A DNA stretch of 53,407 nt from Oscillospiraceae bacterium. GTDB taxonomy: Bacteria > Bacillota > Clostridia > Oscillospirales > Acutalibacteraceae. Of this stretch, positions 6,979 through 15,427 are shown one piece after another. The notes below the pieces were generated by a model. It made no database searches, was not told where the DNA came from, and worked only from the letters and a program-made list of their open reading frames with translations. A program made the position numbers and the translations under genes. The stretch's first letter is position 1, and each line of letters opens with the position of its first letter. The stretch covers positions 1 through 53,407 of the forward strand of contig JAITGE010000026.1 of assembly GCA_031280825.1 (NCBI GenBank), read 5' to 3'.

Positions 6979-9330
6979 TCATACCTTTTCAAGCTTTGCG
7001 TAGTTTGCCATGAGCTTTTTTGTGCCGTGGGCATCAAACAGAACATCCAGAAGCGTATCGTTGCCCACGGGCTTTGCCGCGCGGATTTCGCCTTCGCCGA
7101 AGCTCCGGTGGCGAACGCGGTCGCCTTCCTTGAAGACCGAGGCGGTCGACTTCAGCGCGGGAACAGCCTTTGGCGCGGCGGCGGACGGCGCCGTGCTTGG
7201 TATGTGCTCCGTGTGCTGCGCGGGTTGCGGTGCGGGCGCACTTGCGCTTTCCACTCCCGTTTCGCGCAAAAAGCGGCTGGGCGGATTAAAGGTTGTGCTG
7301 CCATAGAGCATACGGCAGCGGGCTGTGGTGAAGGTCAGGCGCTCCTTTGCCCGCGTGATGCCCACGTAGGCAAGCCGCCGTTCCTCCTCCATATCCGCTT
7401 CTGCGCCGGAAAGCACCGTTTGGTAGCCCGGGAACACGCGTTCCTCCCAAGCCGGCAAAAACACCTGCGGGAATTCCAGCCCCTTGGCGGCGTGGAGGGT
7501 CATCAGCACGGCGGCGTCGGCGTCGGCGTTGAACTGGTCGATATCCGAAAGCAGCGCGATTTCCTCCAAAAATCCCCAAAGCGTCGGCGTATCGGCTTCG
7601 TTCTCATAGCGCAGCAGATTGGTTGAAAGCTCTTGCAGGTTTTCCATGCGGTCGTCATAGGTGTCGCGATCCAGCGCCAGCATCGCTGCGTAACCGCTGC
7701 GCTGCACAATCTGCTCCAGCAGCTCCGGTAAGCGCAGCTTTTCCATATTGCGGCGCAAGCGTTCCATCAACGCCATGAACGGGCGGATATTTCTTGATGT
7801 GCGGTTGAGTTGGGGATACTGATCCGCGCGCAGAAGCGTTTCATAAAGTGTTTGCCCTTGCTGCGCCGCCAGCGTCGCGGCCACCTGCACAGTTGCCTCG
7901 CCAATGCCACGCCTTGGCTCGTTGATGATGCGGCGTAAACGGATTTCATCCGCCGGGTTGGTGAGCACCGTTAAATATGCCAGCATGTCCTTGATTTCTT
8001 TGCGGTCATAAAAGCGATGTCCACCAACCACACGATAGGGCACGCCTGCGCGAACGAACGCCGTTTCCAGCGTATTCGAGAGCGCGTTCATGCGGTAGAG
8101 CACCGCGTTTGCCCCAAAAGGGATGCCCTTGGCGGCATTGCTTTGAATGGCTTCCGCGATGTAATTCGCTTCGGTCCGTTCATCCTCCAAGGCTTCCCAG
8201 CGGATCGCTTCACCCGTGCCGTTGCCTGTCCAGAGTGTTTTGCCTTTGCGCCCGCGATTGTTTGCAATCACGGCGTTTGCGGCGTCTAAAATGCTTTGCG
8301 TGGAGCGGTAATTCTGCTCCAGCCGGATGACTCTCGCGCTTGGATACCGCTGTTCGAAGCTGAGGATGTTATCCACCACCGCGCCCCGGAATCTATAAAT
8401 GCTCTGGTCGTCGTCGCCGACCACGCAGAGATTCCCCCAGCCGCCCTGGAGCAGCTCCGCCAAACGATCCTGCGCAGCGTTGGTGTCCTGATATTCGTCT
8501 ATCAGGATATACTTGAACCGCCGCTGGTATTGCTGCAGAATCTCGGTGTTGGATTCTAACAAACGAACCGTGTGAAAGATGATGTCGTCAAAATCCATTG
8601 CGTTTGCGTCATGGAGGATTTGCTGGTATTTAGCGTAGGCACGGGCGATTTGCTGCTTGTGCGTGTCGTTTCCGGCTTCCGCCGCGTATTGCGCGGGGGA
8701 GAGGAGCTGATCCTTCGCCCGACCGATTGCGCGCAGGATTCGCTTGTGCGGCAGGTATTTTTCATCCATATTCAGCTGTCGCTGGGCTTCCTTCATCGCG
8801 CGGCGGCTGTCGTCGCTGTCGTAGATGGCAAAGCGTGCGTTGAAGCCCGGCAAACCGCCGTCGTGCCGCCGCAGCAGCTTTGCGCAAACAGAGTGAAACG
8901 TGCCTGCCCACAGACCTTCGGCTTCCGCGCCGAGCACCTTGCCCAAGCGCTCCTTCATTTCGCTCGCCGCTTTGTTGGTGAAGGTGATGGCGAGGATGCT
9001 CCATGGCGCGGGCGCATCCCGGCGCAGCAGGGGCGCCGCTTTTGCCAAGGCGCCGGTCTCGCTCGCGGCGGCGGCGCGGAGCAGCTCCAAATCGTTTTTT
9101 TGCAGTGGGCGCTCAAAATCGGGGCTTGCCCATGCGTCCCCGTGCCGGATGATATTGGCGATGCGGTTGACCAGCACCGTGGTTTTACCGCTGCCCGCAC
9201 CCGCCAAAACCAGCAGGGGACCGTTCACACAAAACACCGCCTGCCGCTGCATGTCGTTCATTTGCGCGAATGCGCGCTCCAGGCATTGGCGGCGCAGGGC
9301 GGCGCATTCCGCGAGGAGAGCTTCGTTCAT
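6979..9330 (-). CDS. pcrA: ATP-dependent DNA helicase, PcrA/UvrD family (SF1A)
   Basis: The product has 783 residues and is a 3'-5' superfamily 1A helicase for repair and replication restart. The motifs appear in order: Q-motif NDMQRQAV (about 25-32), Walker A AGAGSGKTT (about 43-51), motif Ia AITFTNKAASEMKERL, motif Ic TFHSVCAKLLR, Walker B LIDEYQDTNAAQ, motif III GDDDQSIYRFRGA, motif IV EQNYRST, motif V TLHAAKGLEF, motif VI VGITRAKERL. The C-terminus carries the small Tudor-like UvrD domain (GDRVRHRSFGEGEI). Its ATG overlaps the pfkA stop by 4 bases, so translation is coupled. An unusual insertion of about 50 residues (WASPDFERPLQKNDLELLRA) lies between motifs I and Ia. Pairing with pfkA and lacZ is unusual. 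Confidence 0.95.
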   Translation of the reverse strand: MNEALLAECAALRRQCLERAFAQMNDMQRQAVFCVNGPLLVLAGAGSGKTTVLVNRIANIIRHGDAWASPDFERPLQKNDLELLRAAAASETGALAKAAPLLRRDAPAPWSILAITFTNKAASEMKERLGKVLGAEAEGLWAGTFHSVCAKLLRRHDGGLPGFNARFAIYDSDDSRRAMKEAQRQLNMDEKYLPHKRILRAIGRAKDQLLSPAQYAAEAGNDTHKQQIARAYAKYQQILHDANAMDFDDIIFHTVRLLESNTEILQQYQRRFKYILIDEYQDTNAAQDRLAELLQGGWGNLCVVGDDDQSIYRFRGAVVDNILSFEQRYPSARVIRLEQNYRSTQSILDAANAVIANNRGRKGKTLWTGNGTGEAIRWEALEDERTEANYIAEAIQSNAAKGIPFGANAVLYRMNALSNTLETAFVRAGVPYRVVGGHRFYDRKEIKDMLAYLTVLTNPADEIRLRRIINEPRRGIGEATVQVAATLAAQQGQTLYETLLRADQYPQLNRTSRNIRPFMALMERLRRNMEKLRLPELLEQIVQRSGYAAMLALDRDTYDDRMENLQELSTNLLRYENEADTPTLWGFLEEIALLSDIDQFNADADAAVLMTLHAAKGLEFPQVFLPAWEERVFPGYQTVLSGAEADMEEERRLAYVGITRAKERLTFTTARCRMLYGSTTFNPPSRFLRETGVESASAPAPQPAQHTEHIPSTAPSAAAPKAVPALKSTASVFKEGDRVRHRSFGEGEIRAAKPVGNDTLLDVLFDAHGTKKLMANYAKLEKV

Positions 9331-10541
9331 ACGCCGCCCTCGGCTGCCGCATCGTTTTCCAAATCACAAATGGAAAGGCGGCGTGCAAGCGCACGATCCT
9401 CGGTATTCAAATAATCGGAAAGATTGACGCCTGCCCTTTTTTCGCGCTGAAGGCGCAGCGCTTCGTCAATCTCTATGCTCGTCACCTCGCTGCCGCGGAG
9501 AATGACAACCTCGTTCCGCCGCCCTTGGCTGAGCAGGCGCACGGCATAATCGCCCATCCGCGCCGCAAGCACACGGTCACGCGCGGTGGGGTCGCCGCCG
9601 CGCTGGATATAGCCCAAAATTTGCGCGCGGGTTTCCACCCGTCCCGCGCTGCCAAAGGTTTCGGCTGTGGCTGCTTCGATGGCCTTTGCCATAGCCTCCG
9701 CACCGCCGGGGTAGCGTGTGCTGCCGAAGCCGTCTTTCTTGCCGGTGACGCCTTCGGCGACCAGCACAAGGAAGCTATTCTGCCCGGCGCGCTTGCCGGC
9801 GCAAATGCGCCGGGCGATAGAATCGTTGATGCGGGTGACCTCCCCGGGGTTGGGGAGAAAGCGCGGCACAGTCTTGCCCTTTTCCTCGCTCCAAGCCTCT
9901 TCTTGACCGAAGCAGGTTTCCTCCAGCAAAACAACGGCTGCCGCGCCGCAGGCAAGTCCGCCATAAAGCGTCAAATCACCCGCCATGTTGCCCATGATTT
10001 CCAACACGACGCAACGGTCGTGCGAAGCGGCGGTGTCGGCGATCGTGTCCGCTAGCTTTACAACCGTATTGAGCGCGGTGTCATAACCAATGGTATATTC
10101 CGAGCAAACGATATCGTTGTCAATTGTGCCGGGGATGCCGATGCAGGGCAGACCTTCTTCCGAAACATCCCGTGCCCCGGCAAAGGAGCCGTCCCCGCCG
10201 ATGACGACAAGACCTTCAATCCCGGCGGTTCTTGCGCCGGCGATGGCGCGGGCGCGAACGTCCTTCTCCTTGAATTCCTCCATTCGCGCGGAGCCTAAAA
10301 CAGTACCGCCGCTGCGGGCGATGCCTTCCACGCTCTCGGGTGTAATCAAAAACCAATCACCCGCGCAAAAACCCTTGTAACCCCGGCGGATGCCGAGGGT
10401 TTTGAAGCCTTGCTCCCTTGCCGCCAAAACCACCGCGCGAATGGCCGCGTTCATGCCGGGGCTGTCCCCCCCGGAGGTTAAAATTCCAATTGCGCGCCCG
10501 CCGTGCTTGCCCGTCATGTTCCCCATGCCGCCCCATCCCAT
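9327..10541 (-). CDS. pfkA: ATP-dependent 6-phosphofructokinase
   Basis: The product converts fructose 6-phosphate and ATP to fructose 1,6-bisphosphate in glycolysis. Motifs are ILTSGGDSPGMNAAIR at the N-terminus, GGDGS, and PGTIDND containing the catalytic base. A glycine at both GGDG and PGTIDND positions points to ATP rather than pyrophosphate as donor. The substrate-binding segment MGNMAGDLTLYGGLA and IQRGGDPTARDR follow. At up to 404 residues it is longer than the standard 320-residue bacterial enzyme, with an extended C-terminus (about 60 extra residues). The start is uncertain: none of the three clustered Met codons (10541, 10526, 10517) has a clear ribosome site, so the longest is given. 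It is the first gene of the pfkA-pcrA-lacZ operon. Confidence 0.92.
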   Translation of the reverse strand: MGWGGMGNMTGKHGGRAIGILTSGGDSPGMNAAIRAVVLAAREQGFKTLGIRRGYKGFCAGDWFLITPESVEGIARSGGTVLGSARMEEFKEKDVRARAIAGARTAGIEGLVVIGGDGSFAGARDVSEEGLPCIGIPGTIDNDIVCSEYTIGYDTALNTVVKLADTIADTAASHDRCVVLEIMGNMAGDLTLYGGLACGAAAVVLLEETCFGQEEAWSEEKGKTVPRFLPNPGEVTRINDSIARRICAGKRAGQNSFLVLVAEGVTGKKDGFGSTRYPGGAEAMAKAIEAATAETFGSAGRVETRAQILGYIQRGGDPTARDRVLAARMGDYAVRLLSQGRRNEVVILRGSEVTSIEIDEALRLQREKRAGVNLSDYLNTEDRALARRLSICDLENDAAAEGGV

Positions 10542-10578
10542 TCGTCTAAAATCGACATCCCCCTAAGAATCCGGGGAT

Positions 10579-10607
10579 AGGATAACATATCGCCACAGGC
10601 TTGTCAA
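10579..10607 (-). promoter_or_regulatory. Sigma-A promoter of pfkA-pcrA-lacZ
   Basis: On the minus strand a consensus TTGACA (10607-10602) and TATCCT (10584-10579) are separated by 17 bp. The early transcript has a small hairpin (ATCCCC / GGGGAT) just downstream of the predicted start of transcription. Confidence 0.8.
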
Positions 10608-10654
10608 GGCGGGTGCAAAAAAAGCGTTTCGAGGCCCTGCGCGTAAAAACACCA

Positions 10655-10684
10655 TTGACTTCTTTTGACGCTTCATGGTATAAT
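10655..10684 (+). promoter_or_regulatory. Sigma-A promoter of the GyrB/ParE-like gene run
   Basis: TTGACT (10655-10660) and a perfect TATAAT (10679-10684) are separated by 18 bp; a second TTGACG at 10665 is too close to the -10 box to serve. An inverted repeat GGTATA (10677-10682) and TATACC (10697-10702) straddles the -10 box and the transcription start and could be an operator. It diverges from the pfkA promoter about 50 bp away. Confidence 0.75.
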
Positions 10685-10713
10685 CACCAGTATAAATATA
10701 CCGTGGAGGGACA

Positions 10714-12693
10714 ATGCCGAAAAAGAGAGAATATGGGAACGACAGCATCACCATGCTCAAGGGCGCGGAACGCGTGCGCAAGCGGCCCGCCGTTATTTTT
10801 GGTTCGGACGGCTTGGAGGGCTGCGAGCACGCGGTTTTTGAGATCATCAGCAACGGCGTGGATGAAGCGCGGCAGGGTCACGGCGATAAGATTGTCGTTA
10901 CCCGCTTTGCCGACGGTTCCATTGAGGTGCAGGATTTCGGGCGCGGTATCCCGGTGGAGTTCAACGAAGGTGAGCAGCGCTGGAATTGGGATCTCTGTTT
11001 TTGTGAGCTTTACGCCGGCGGTAAATATGATTCCAACGAAGGCGGGAGTTACACATACGCTCTTGGCTTGAACGGCTTGGGTCTGGCGGCGACGCAGATG
11101 GCGTCCGCCTGGATGGAGGCGGAGATTCGCCGTGACGGCTTCCGTTATACCCTGCGCTTTGAGCAGGGCATAAACGTGGGTGGGTTGCAGAAAGAGCCTT
11201 ACGCCAAGAAGGACACCGGCAGCCGTATTCGCTGGAAGCCGGACTTGGCGGTTTTCACCGATATTGCCGTTACCGCGGCGTATTTTCGGGATACGCTCAA
11301 GCGGCAGGCTGTTGTGAATATGGGTGTGCGCATATTTTTGCGCGACGAAGCCGCGCCGGGCAAATACACCGAGGAAGCGTTCTACTATGCGGATGGCATT
11401 GTGGGCTATATGCAGGAGCTGGCGGGTGAGGCGCGCCTGACGGATATTCAGTTTTGGAGCGCGCAGCGCAGCGGGCGGGATCGCGCCGACCAGCCGGAAT
11501 ATCAGCTGAAAATTACGGCGGCGCTGTGCTTTTCGCGCACGGGGCAATTGAAGGAATACTATCATAATTCCAGCTTTTTGGAGCACGGCGGCGCACCGGA
11601 TAAAGCGGTGCAGAGCGCATTTGTGGGGCACATGGACGCATACCTGAAAAACGGCAGATACAACAAGAGTGACCCGCGCGTCAAGTTCCAGGATATTGCG
11701 GATTGCATGATGCTGATTGTTTCGAGCTTTTCGACGCAAACGAGCTACGAAAATCAAACGAAGAAGGCGATCAACAACAGGTTCATCCAGGAGGCTATGA
11801 CGGAATACTTCCGTCACCAGCTGGAGGTGTATTTTCTTGAAAACCCGTTCGAAGCCGAAAAGATCGCCGAGCAGGTGCTGATCAATCTGCGCAGCCGCGT
11901 GAAGGCAGAGCAAACGCGCATTAGCTTGAAAAGCAGCCTGCAAAAGGGCAACAGCCTCACCAACCGGGTGCAGAAATTTGTTGATTGCCGCAGCCGCGAC
12001 GTGGAGCAGCGGGAAATCTGGATCGTGGAGGGTGATTCGGCTCTGGGCGCTTGCAAGCAGGCGCGGGATTCCGAATTTCAGGCGATTATCCCTGTGCGCG
12101 GCAAGATACTGAATTGCCTGAAGGCGGAATACGGGAAAATTTTCAAAAACGAGATTATTTTGGATCTGATCCGTGTGCTGGGCTGCGGCGTTGAGGTGCG
12201 GGGCAAAGAAGCCAAGGAGTTTTCTTCCTTTGATCTTGGTGCATTGAACTGGAACAAGGTGATCATCTGCACGGACGCGGATGTGGATGGCTTTCAAATC
12301 CGTACGCTGATTTTGACGATGCTCTACCGTTTGATGCCGAGCTTGATTGAAGCCGGCAAGGTCTACATTGCCGAATCGCCGCTTTATGAAATCACTGCGG
12401 GCGAAGAGACATGGTTTGCCTACACGGAGCGGGAAAAATCGCAGACGCTGGCGGCGCTGGAGGGGAAGCGCTTCACAATACAGCGCAGCAAGGGCTTGGG
12501 TGAAAACGACGCCGATATGATGAGCTTGACGACGATGAACCCTGCGACGCGGCGGCTGATTCAAATCTGCCCCGCCGAAGCGCAGGCGACCGCTGCGATG
12601 TTTGATTTGATGGAGGGCGACAACCTTGCCGGGCGCAAGGAGCATATTGCGCTGCACGGGCACGAGTATTTGGAGCTTGCGGACGTTAGCTGA
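10714..12693 (+). CDS. Type IIA topoisomerase B subunit, divergent GyrB/ParE-like
   Basis: The product has 659 residues with the full GyrB/ParE domain order. The GHKL ATPase domain shows EIISNGVDEA, FGRGIPV and the lid GLNGLG (usually GLHGVG). The transducer has the ATP-sensing ENQTKKAINN loop. The TOPRIM domain has EGDSALGACKQ (about E439) and the metal-binding DADVD (about 521-525), followed by SKGLGEN. Catalytic residues are kept, so it should be active, but several normally invariant stretches are changed: EGDSAGG to EGDSALG, VDNS to ISNG, and LHG to LNG. This suggests a paralogue rather than the housekeeping GyrB. No A subunit (GyrA/ParC) is adjacent: the next gene is an alcohol dehydrogenase. 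GTGGAGGG provides the ribosome site. Confidence 0.88.
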   Translation: MPKKREYGNDSITMLKGAERVRKRPAVIFGSDGLEGCEHAVFEIISNGVDEARQGHGDKIVVTRFADGSIEVQDFGRGIPVEFNEGEQRWNWDLCFCELYAGGKYDSNEGGSYTYALGLNGLGLAATQMASAWMEAEIRRDGFRYTLRFEQGINVGGLQKEPYAKKDTGSRIRWKPDLAVFTDIAVTAAYFRDTLKRQAVVNMGVRIFLRDEAAPGKYTEEAFYYADGIVGYMQELAGEARLTDIQFWSAQRSGRDRADQPEYQLKITAALCFSRTGQLKEYYHNSSFLEHGGAPDKAVQSAFVGHMDAYLKNGRYNKSDPRVKFQDIADCMMLIVSSFSTQTSYENQTKKAINNRFIQEAMTEYFRHQLEVYFLENPFEAEKIAEQVLINLRSRVKAEQTRISLKSSLQKGNSLTNRVQKFVDCRSRDVEQREIWIVEGDSALGACKQARDSEFQAIIPVRGKILNCLKAEYGKIFKNEIILDLIRVLGCGVEVRGKEAKEFSSFDLGALNWNKVIICTDADVDGFQIRTLILTMLYRLMPSLIEAGKVYIAESPLYEITAGEETWFAYTEREKSQTLAALEGKRFTIQRSKGLGENDADMMSLTTMNPATRRLIQICPAEAQATAAMFDLMEGDNLAGRKEHIALHGHEYLELADVS

Positions 12694-12723
12694 AAAATTG
12701 TCATATAAAAAAGGAGTTTCACT

Positions 12724-13788
12724 GTGAAAGGCTATGGAATGCGTTGCATCGGCAGCCCCGCGTGGCTGGAAAAGGATATCCCTGTTTGCGGTCCGCTGGA
12801 CGCGATCATTCAACCGACCATGGTTGCCGTCTGCTCATCGGATACGCATATTTTGCACGGCGGCTTCGGCGAACACAAGGATCTGATTTTGGGGCATGAG
12901 GCCGTCGGCATCGTGGCGGAGGTTGGCTCCATGGTGCGCGGTTTCCGCCCCGGGGATTATGTGGTTGTTCCTTGCTCCACGCCGGATTGGCTTTCGCCGA
13001 CGATTCAATCCACCCCATCCAACGCGCATGACCGGGGACTGATGCAGAGCTTTAAGTTCATTGGCAGCAAGGATGGCATTTTCGCCGAACGCTTCCACGT
13101 CAACCAAGCGGACGCGAACCTCGCCTTGCTCCCGGACGGTGTAACGCCGGAGCAGGCGCTGATGACGGTGGATATGATGAGCACCGGCTACCATGGCGTG
13201 GAGTTGGCGGAAATCGGTTTTGGTGATACGGTTGTGGTGATCGGCATCGGACCGGTGGGCTTGATGGCGCTTTCCGGCGCGGCAATTCGGGGCGCCGGGC
13301 GTATTATAGCTGTTGGCACGCGCAAGCCCTGCGTGGAGGCGGCGGTATATTACGGCGCGACAGACATCATCAGCTACAAGGCCGGGGATATTGCCGACCA
13401 AGTGCTGGAAATGACCAAGGGCGGCGCGGATAAGGTGATCATCGCCGGCGGCAGCGCGGAAACCTTCACACAAGCTGTGCGCATGACACGTGAAATGGGA
13501 ACGGTTGCAAACGTCAATTTCTTTGATCACAGCGAAACGCTTGGCTTCCCGGCAATGCTCTGGGGCGTTGGGATGGCGAACAAGGATATTCGCGGCGGCT
13601 TCTGCCCTGGCGGTGCGCGGCGCATCCAAAAGATGCTTGCGCTTATCCAAGCTGGGCGCGTCGATCCCGCGCGGATCATCAGCCACAAGCTTCACGGCTT
13701 CACGAAGCTACCCGAAGCGGTGGAGCTAATGGACAGCAAATCCCCCGAGCTGATCAAGCCTATCGTATATTTTGATGATCTTGCGTAA
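12724..13788 (+). CDS. NADP-dependent secondary alcohol dehydrogenase (isopropanol dehydrogenase type)
   Basis: The product has 354 residues and closely resembles the Thermoanaerobacter/Clostridium beijerinckii secondary alcohol dehydrogenase, which interconverts ketones and secondary alcohols with NADP(H). Catalytic zinc ligands match that enzyme: Cys37 in CSSD, His59 in GHEA, and Asp150 in VDMMSTGYHG. The structural zinc cluster of other medium-chain dehydrogenases is absent, as expected for this subgroup. The Rossmann motif is GIGPVG, followed by VGTRKP. A Thr-Arg at the position of the Ser-Arg pair that binds the NADP phosphate supports NADP use. The start codon is GTG, fixed by AAAAAAGGAG. 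It sits 30 bases after the topoisomerase gene and is probably co-transcribed. Confidence 0.92.
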   Translation: MKGYGMRCIGSPAWLEKDIPVCGPLDAIIQPTMVAVCSSDTHILHGGFGEHKDLILGHEAVGIVAEVGSMVRGFRPGDYVVVPCSTPDWLSPTIQSTPSNAHDRGLMQSFKFIGSKDGIFAERFHVNQADANLALLPDGVTPEQALMTVDMMSTGYHGVELAEIGFGDTVVVIGIGPVGLMALSGAAIRGAGRIIAVGTRKPCVEAAVYYGATDIISYKAGDIADQVLEMTKGGADKVIIAGGSAETFTQAVRMTREMGTVANVNFFDHSETLGFPAMLWGVGMANKDIRGGFCPGGARRIQKMLALIQAGRVDPARIISHKLHGFTKLPEAVELMDSKSPELIKPIVYFDDLA

Positions 13789-13826
13789 TATATTGAGGGA
13801 AGTATGGCACGCAAAGGAGATGAGCG

Positions 13827-14591
13827 ATGGCGGGTAAGGCGGATAAACGTGCGCGGCAGTGGCATTCGCTGGTGAATCTGATCGGCGCGCTGCTGCTCAT
13901 TGTTGCAGCGGCGCTGATTTTGTTGCTGCTTTTTCAAAGCGCCCCGAAGTTGCAGGTCTGGTACCAGGTGTATCAATTGCGCTTATCCGCATTGGAGGGG
14001 CATGTGCTTGCCCTGCGCAACATCAGCGTCTGGCTGCTCATCGGCGCGGTGCTGGTTTTGTATGCTTTTAAGAGTGTGCTTTCCATTTATCCGATTTCCT
14101 TTTTGTGCGTTCTCACGGCGGCAATCCGCCTGCCGCTTTTGCTGAGCCTTGCGCTGAATGTGCTGGGGCTGGTTGTGCTTGTTTCGCTGCGCTATCTTTG
14201 GGGGAGGCGACGCGGTGGCGGCAACGTGCAAAAGCTGCTCTCGCTCCACAGGGATTTGCGCGCTTTTTTGCGCCATGGTGGCAAAGCAAAGCCATGGTTG
14301 CTCTTTATCTTTCGTGTTACGCCCAGCTTTCCCGTCAATAGCGTGAGCCAGATTTATGGTGCGATGGGCTTTGATTATGTGGATTTCACGTTGATTTCTC
14401 TGCTGGGTTTTTTGCCAAAGCTCATTTCTTATATTTTGATCGGCAACAACTGGAACAACCCGCTTTCAAACGCTTTTTTGATTCCGCTTGTGATTGTGTT
14501 TACCCTTTCGGGGTTATCCGTTATCGGTATCAATGTTTCTTTGACCAGGCAGAGGGACGAAAGTGAACACGATCAAAATCAAAACAAATAA
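13827..14591 (+). CDS. TVP38/TMEM64 (VTT domain) membrane protein
   Basis: The product has 254 residues and several hydrophobic helices. The N-terminal helix spans about residues 17-38, and a helix pair covers WLLIGAVLVLYAFKSVLSIYPISF. The VTT signature region is RVTPSFPVNSVSQIYGAMGF, followed by LISLLGFLPKLISYILIG. In the family these are re-entrant, DedA-like regions proposed to act in lipid scrambling or transport; function in this organism is unknown. The ribosome site is AAAGGAG before ATG. The protein ends 13 bases before the chosen start of the short-chain dehydrogenase. The C-terminal tail is charged (RQRDESEHDQNQNK). Confidence 0.8.
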   Translation: MAGKADKRARQWHSLVNLIGALLLIVAAALILLLLFQSAPKLQVWYQVYQLRLSALEGHVLALRNISVWLLIGAVLVLYAFKSVLSIYPISFLCVLTAAIRLPLLLSLALNVLGLVVLVSLRYLWGRRRGGGNVQKLLSLHRDLRAFLRHGGKAKPWLLFIFRVTPSFPVNSVSQIYGAMGFDYVDFTLISLLGFLPKLISYILIGNNWNNPLSNAFLIPLVIVFTLSGLSVIGINVSLTRQRDESEHDQNQNK

Positions 14592-14604
14592 AGGGGTTCA
14601 ACCA

Positions 14605-15402
14605 ATGGGGAGCACAAAGAATGCGTTTATCCTTGGCGGCAGCCGCGGGATTGGACATGCCTGCGTGGTGCGCTTGGCGCAGGATGGCTGGGATATCGCT
14701 TTCACGTATGCCAGCTGCGAAGAAGCCGCGCTGCAGACGAAGACGGAGGTGGAAGCACTGGGGCGGCGTTGCTTTTGCTGGCACGCCGCCCTGCAGGAGG
14801 ATGGGCTGCCCGTGGAGATTACGGAGCGGGCGATCGCGGTCTTCAGGCGTTTGGATGCGTTGGTTTATGTCGCCGGGCGCACGGAATGGTACAGCATGCC
14901 GGCGTTGACCGCGCAGCAGGTGGACGACCTGTATTTGCTCAATTACCGGGCGCCGCTGCTCTGCACAGCGGCGGCAAGCAAGCATATGATCGCCGAGGGT
15001 ATTCGCGGCAGTATCCTGTATATCACATCCACGCACGGCTTTCGCGCATATCCCAAGGATCAGGTCTACGGCGGCTTGAAGGCCGGCTTGATGCGCTCGA
15101 CGGAATCCATTGCGCTGGAGCTTTCGGAATACGGCATTCGCGTTAACAGCGTTGCGCCCGGCATGATTAACGTGCGCGACGGTGACGGTGACGAACGGTT
15201 GTATCGTGAATGGGCGCACAAAATTCCGCTGGGGCGGTATGGTAAGGCGAGTGAAGTCGCCAACGCAGTGGCGTTTCTTGTTTCGGAGCGGGCGTCTTAT
15301 GTCACCGGGGTGACGCTGAAGGTGGACGGCGGTTTGGTGCTGCCCGGAATGCCGGAGGACGATTCCCCGGAAGCCGGCTATGGCTGGTCAAAACAAAAAT
15401 AG
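14605..15402 (+). CDS. Short-chain dehydrogenase/reductase (SDR)
   Basis: The product has about 265 residues, the classical SDR length. The cofactor loop is GGSRGIGHA; an Arg after the second Gly often accompanies NADPH use. The NAG-like motif reads VAGRTEW, an unusual form in which AGR replaces the common NAG/NNAG. The catalytic Ser is in YITSTHG and the YxxxK pair is YGGLK. The C-terminal signature is SYVTGVTLKVDGGLVLPGM. I chose ATG 14605 (MGSTKN) because AAAGGGG lies upstream; a GTG 14 codons earlier lies inside the preceding gene. The family includes FabG-like and polyol reductases; the substrate is not deducible. Confidence 0.87.
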   Translation: MGSTKNAFILGGSRGIGHACVVRLAQDGWDIAFTYASCEEAALQTKTEVEALGRRCFCWHAALQEDGLPVEITERAIAVFRRLDALVYVAGRTEWYSMPALTAQQVDDLYLLNYRAPLLCTAAASKHMIAEGIRGSILYITSTHGFRAYPKDQVYGGLKAGLMRSTESIALELSEYGIRVNSVAPGMINVRDGDGDERLYREWAHKIPLGRYGKASEVANAVAFLVSERASYVTGVTLKVDGGLVLPGMPEDDSPEAGYGWSKQK

Positions 15403-15427
15403 TGTTAGAATACCGGAGGTTGCCGCT

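Noticed and set aside
10684-12813. A 709-codon open frame on the minus strand opposite the topoisomerase gene
   Set aside because: It is rich in Arg, His and Ala, has no recognisable motif or ribosome site, and mirrors the codon bias of a GC-rich gene on the other strand.
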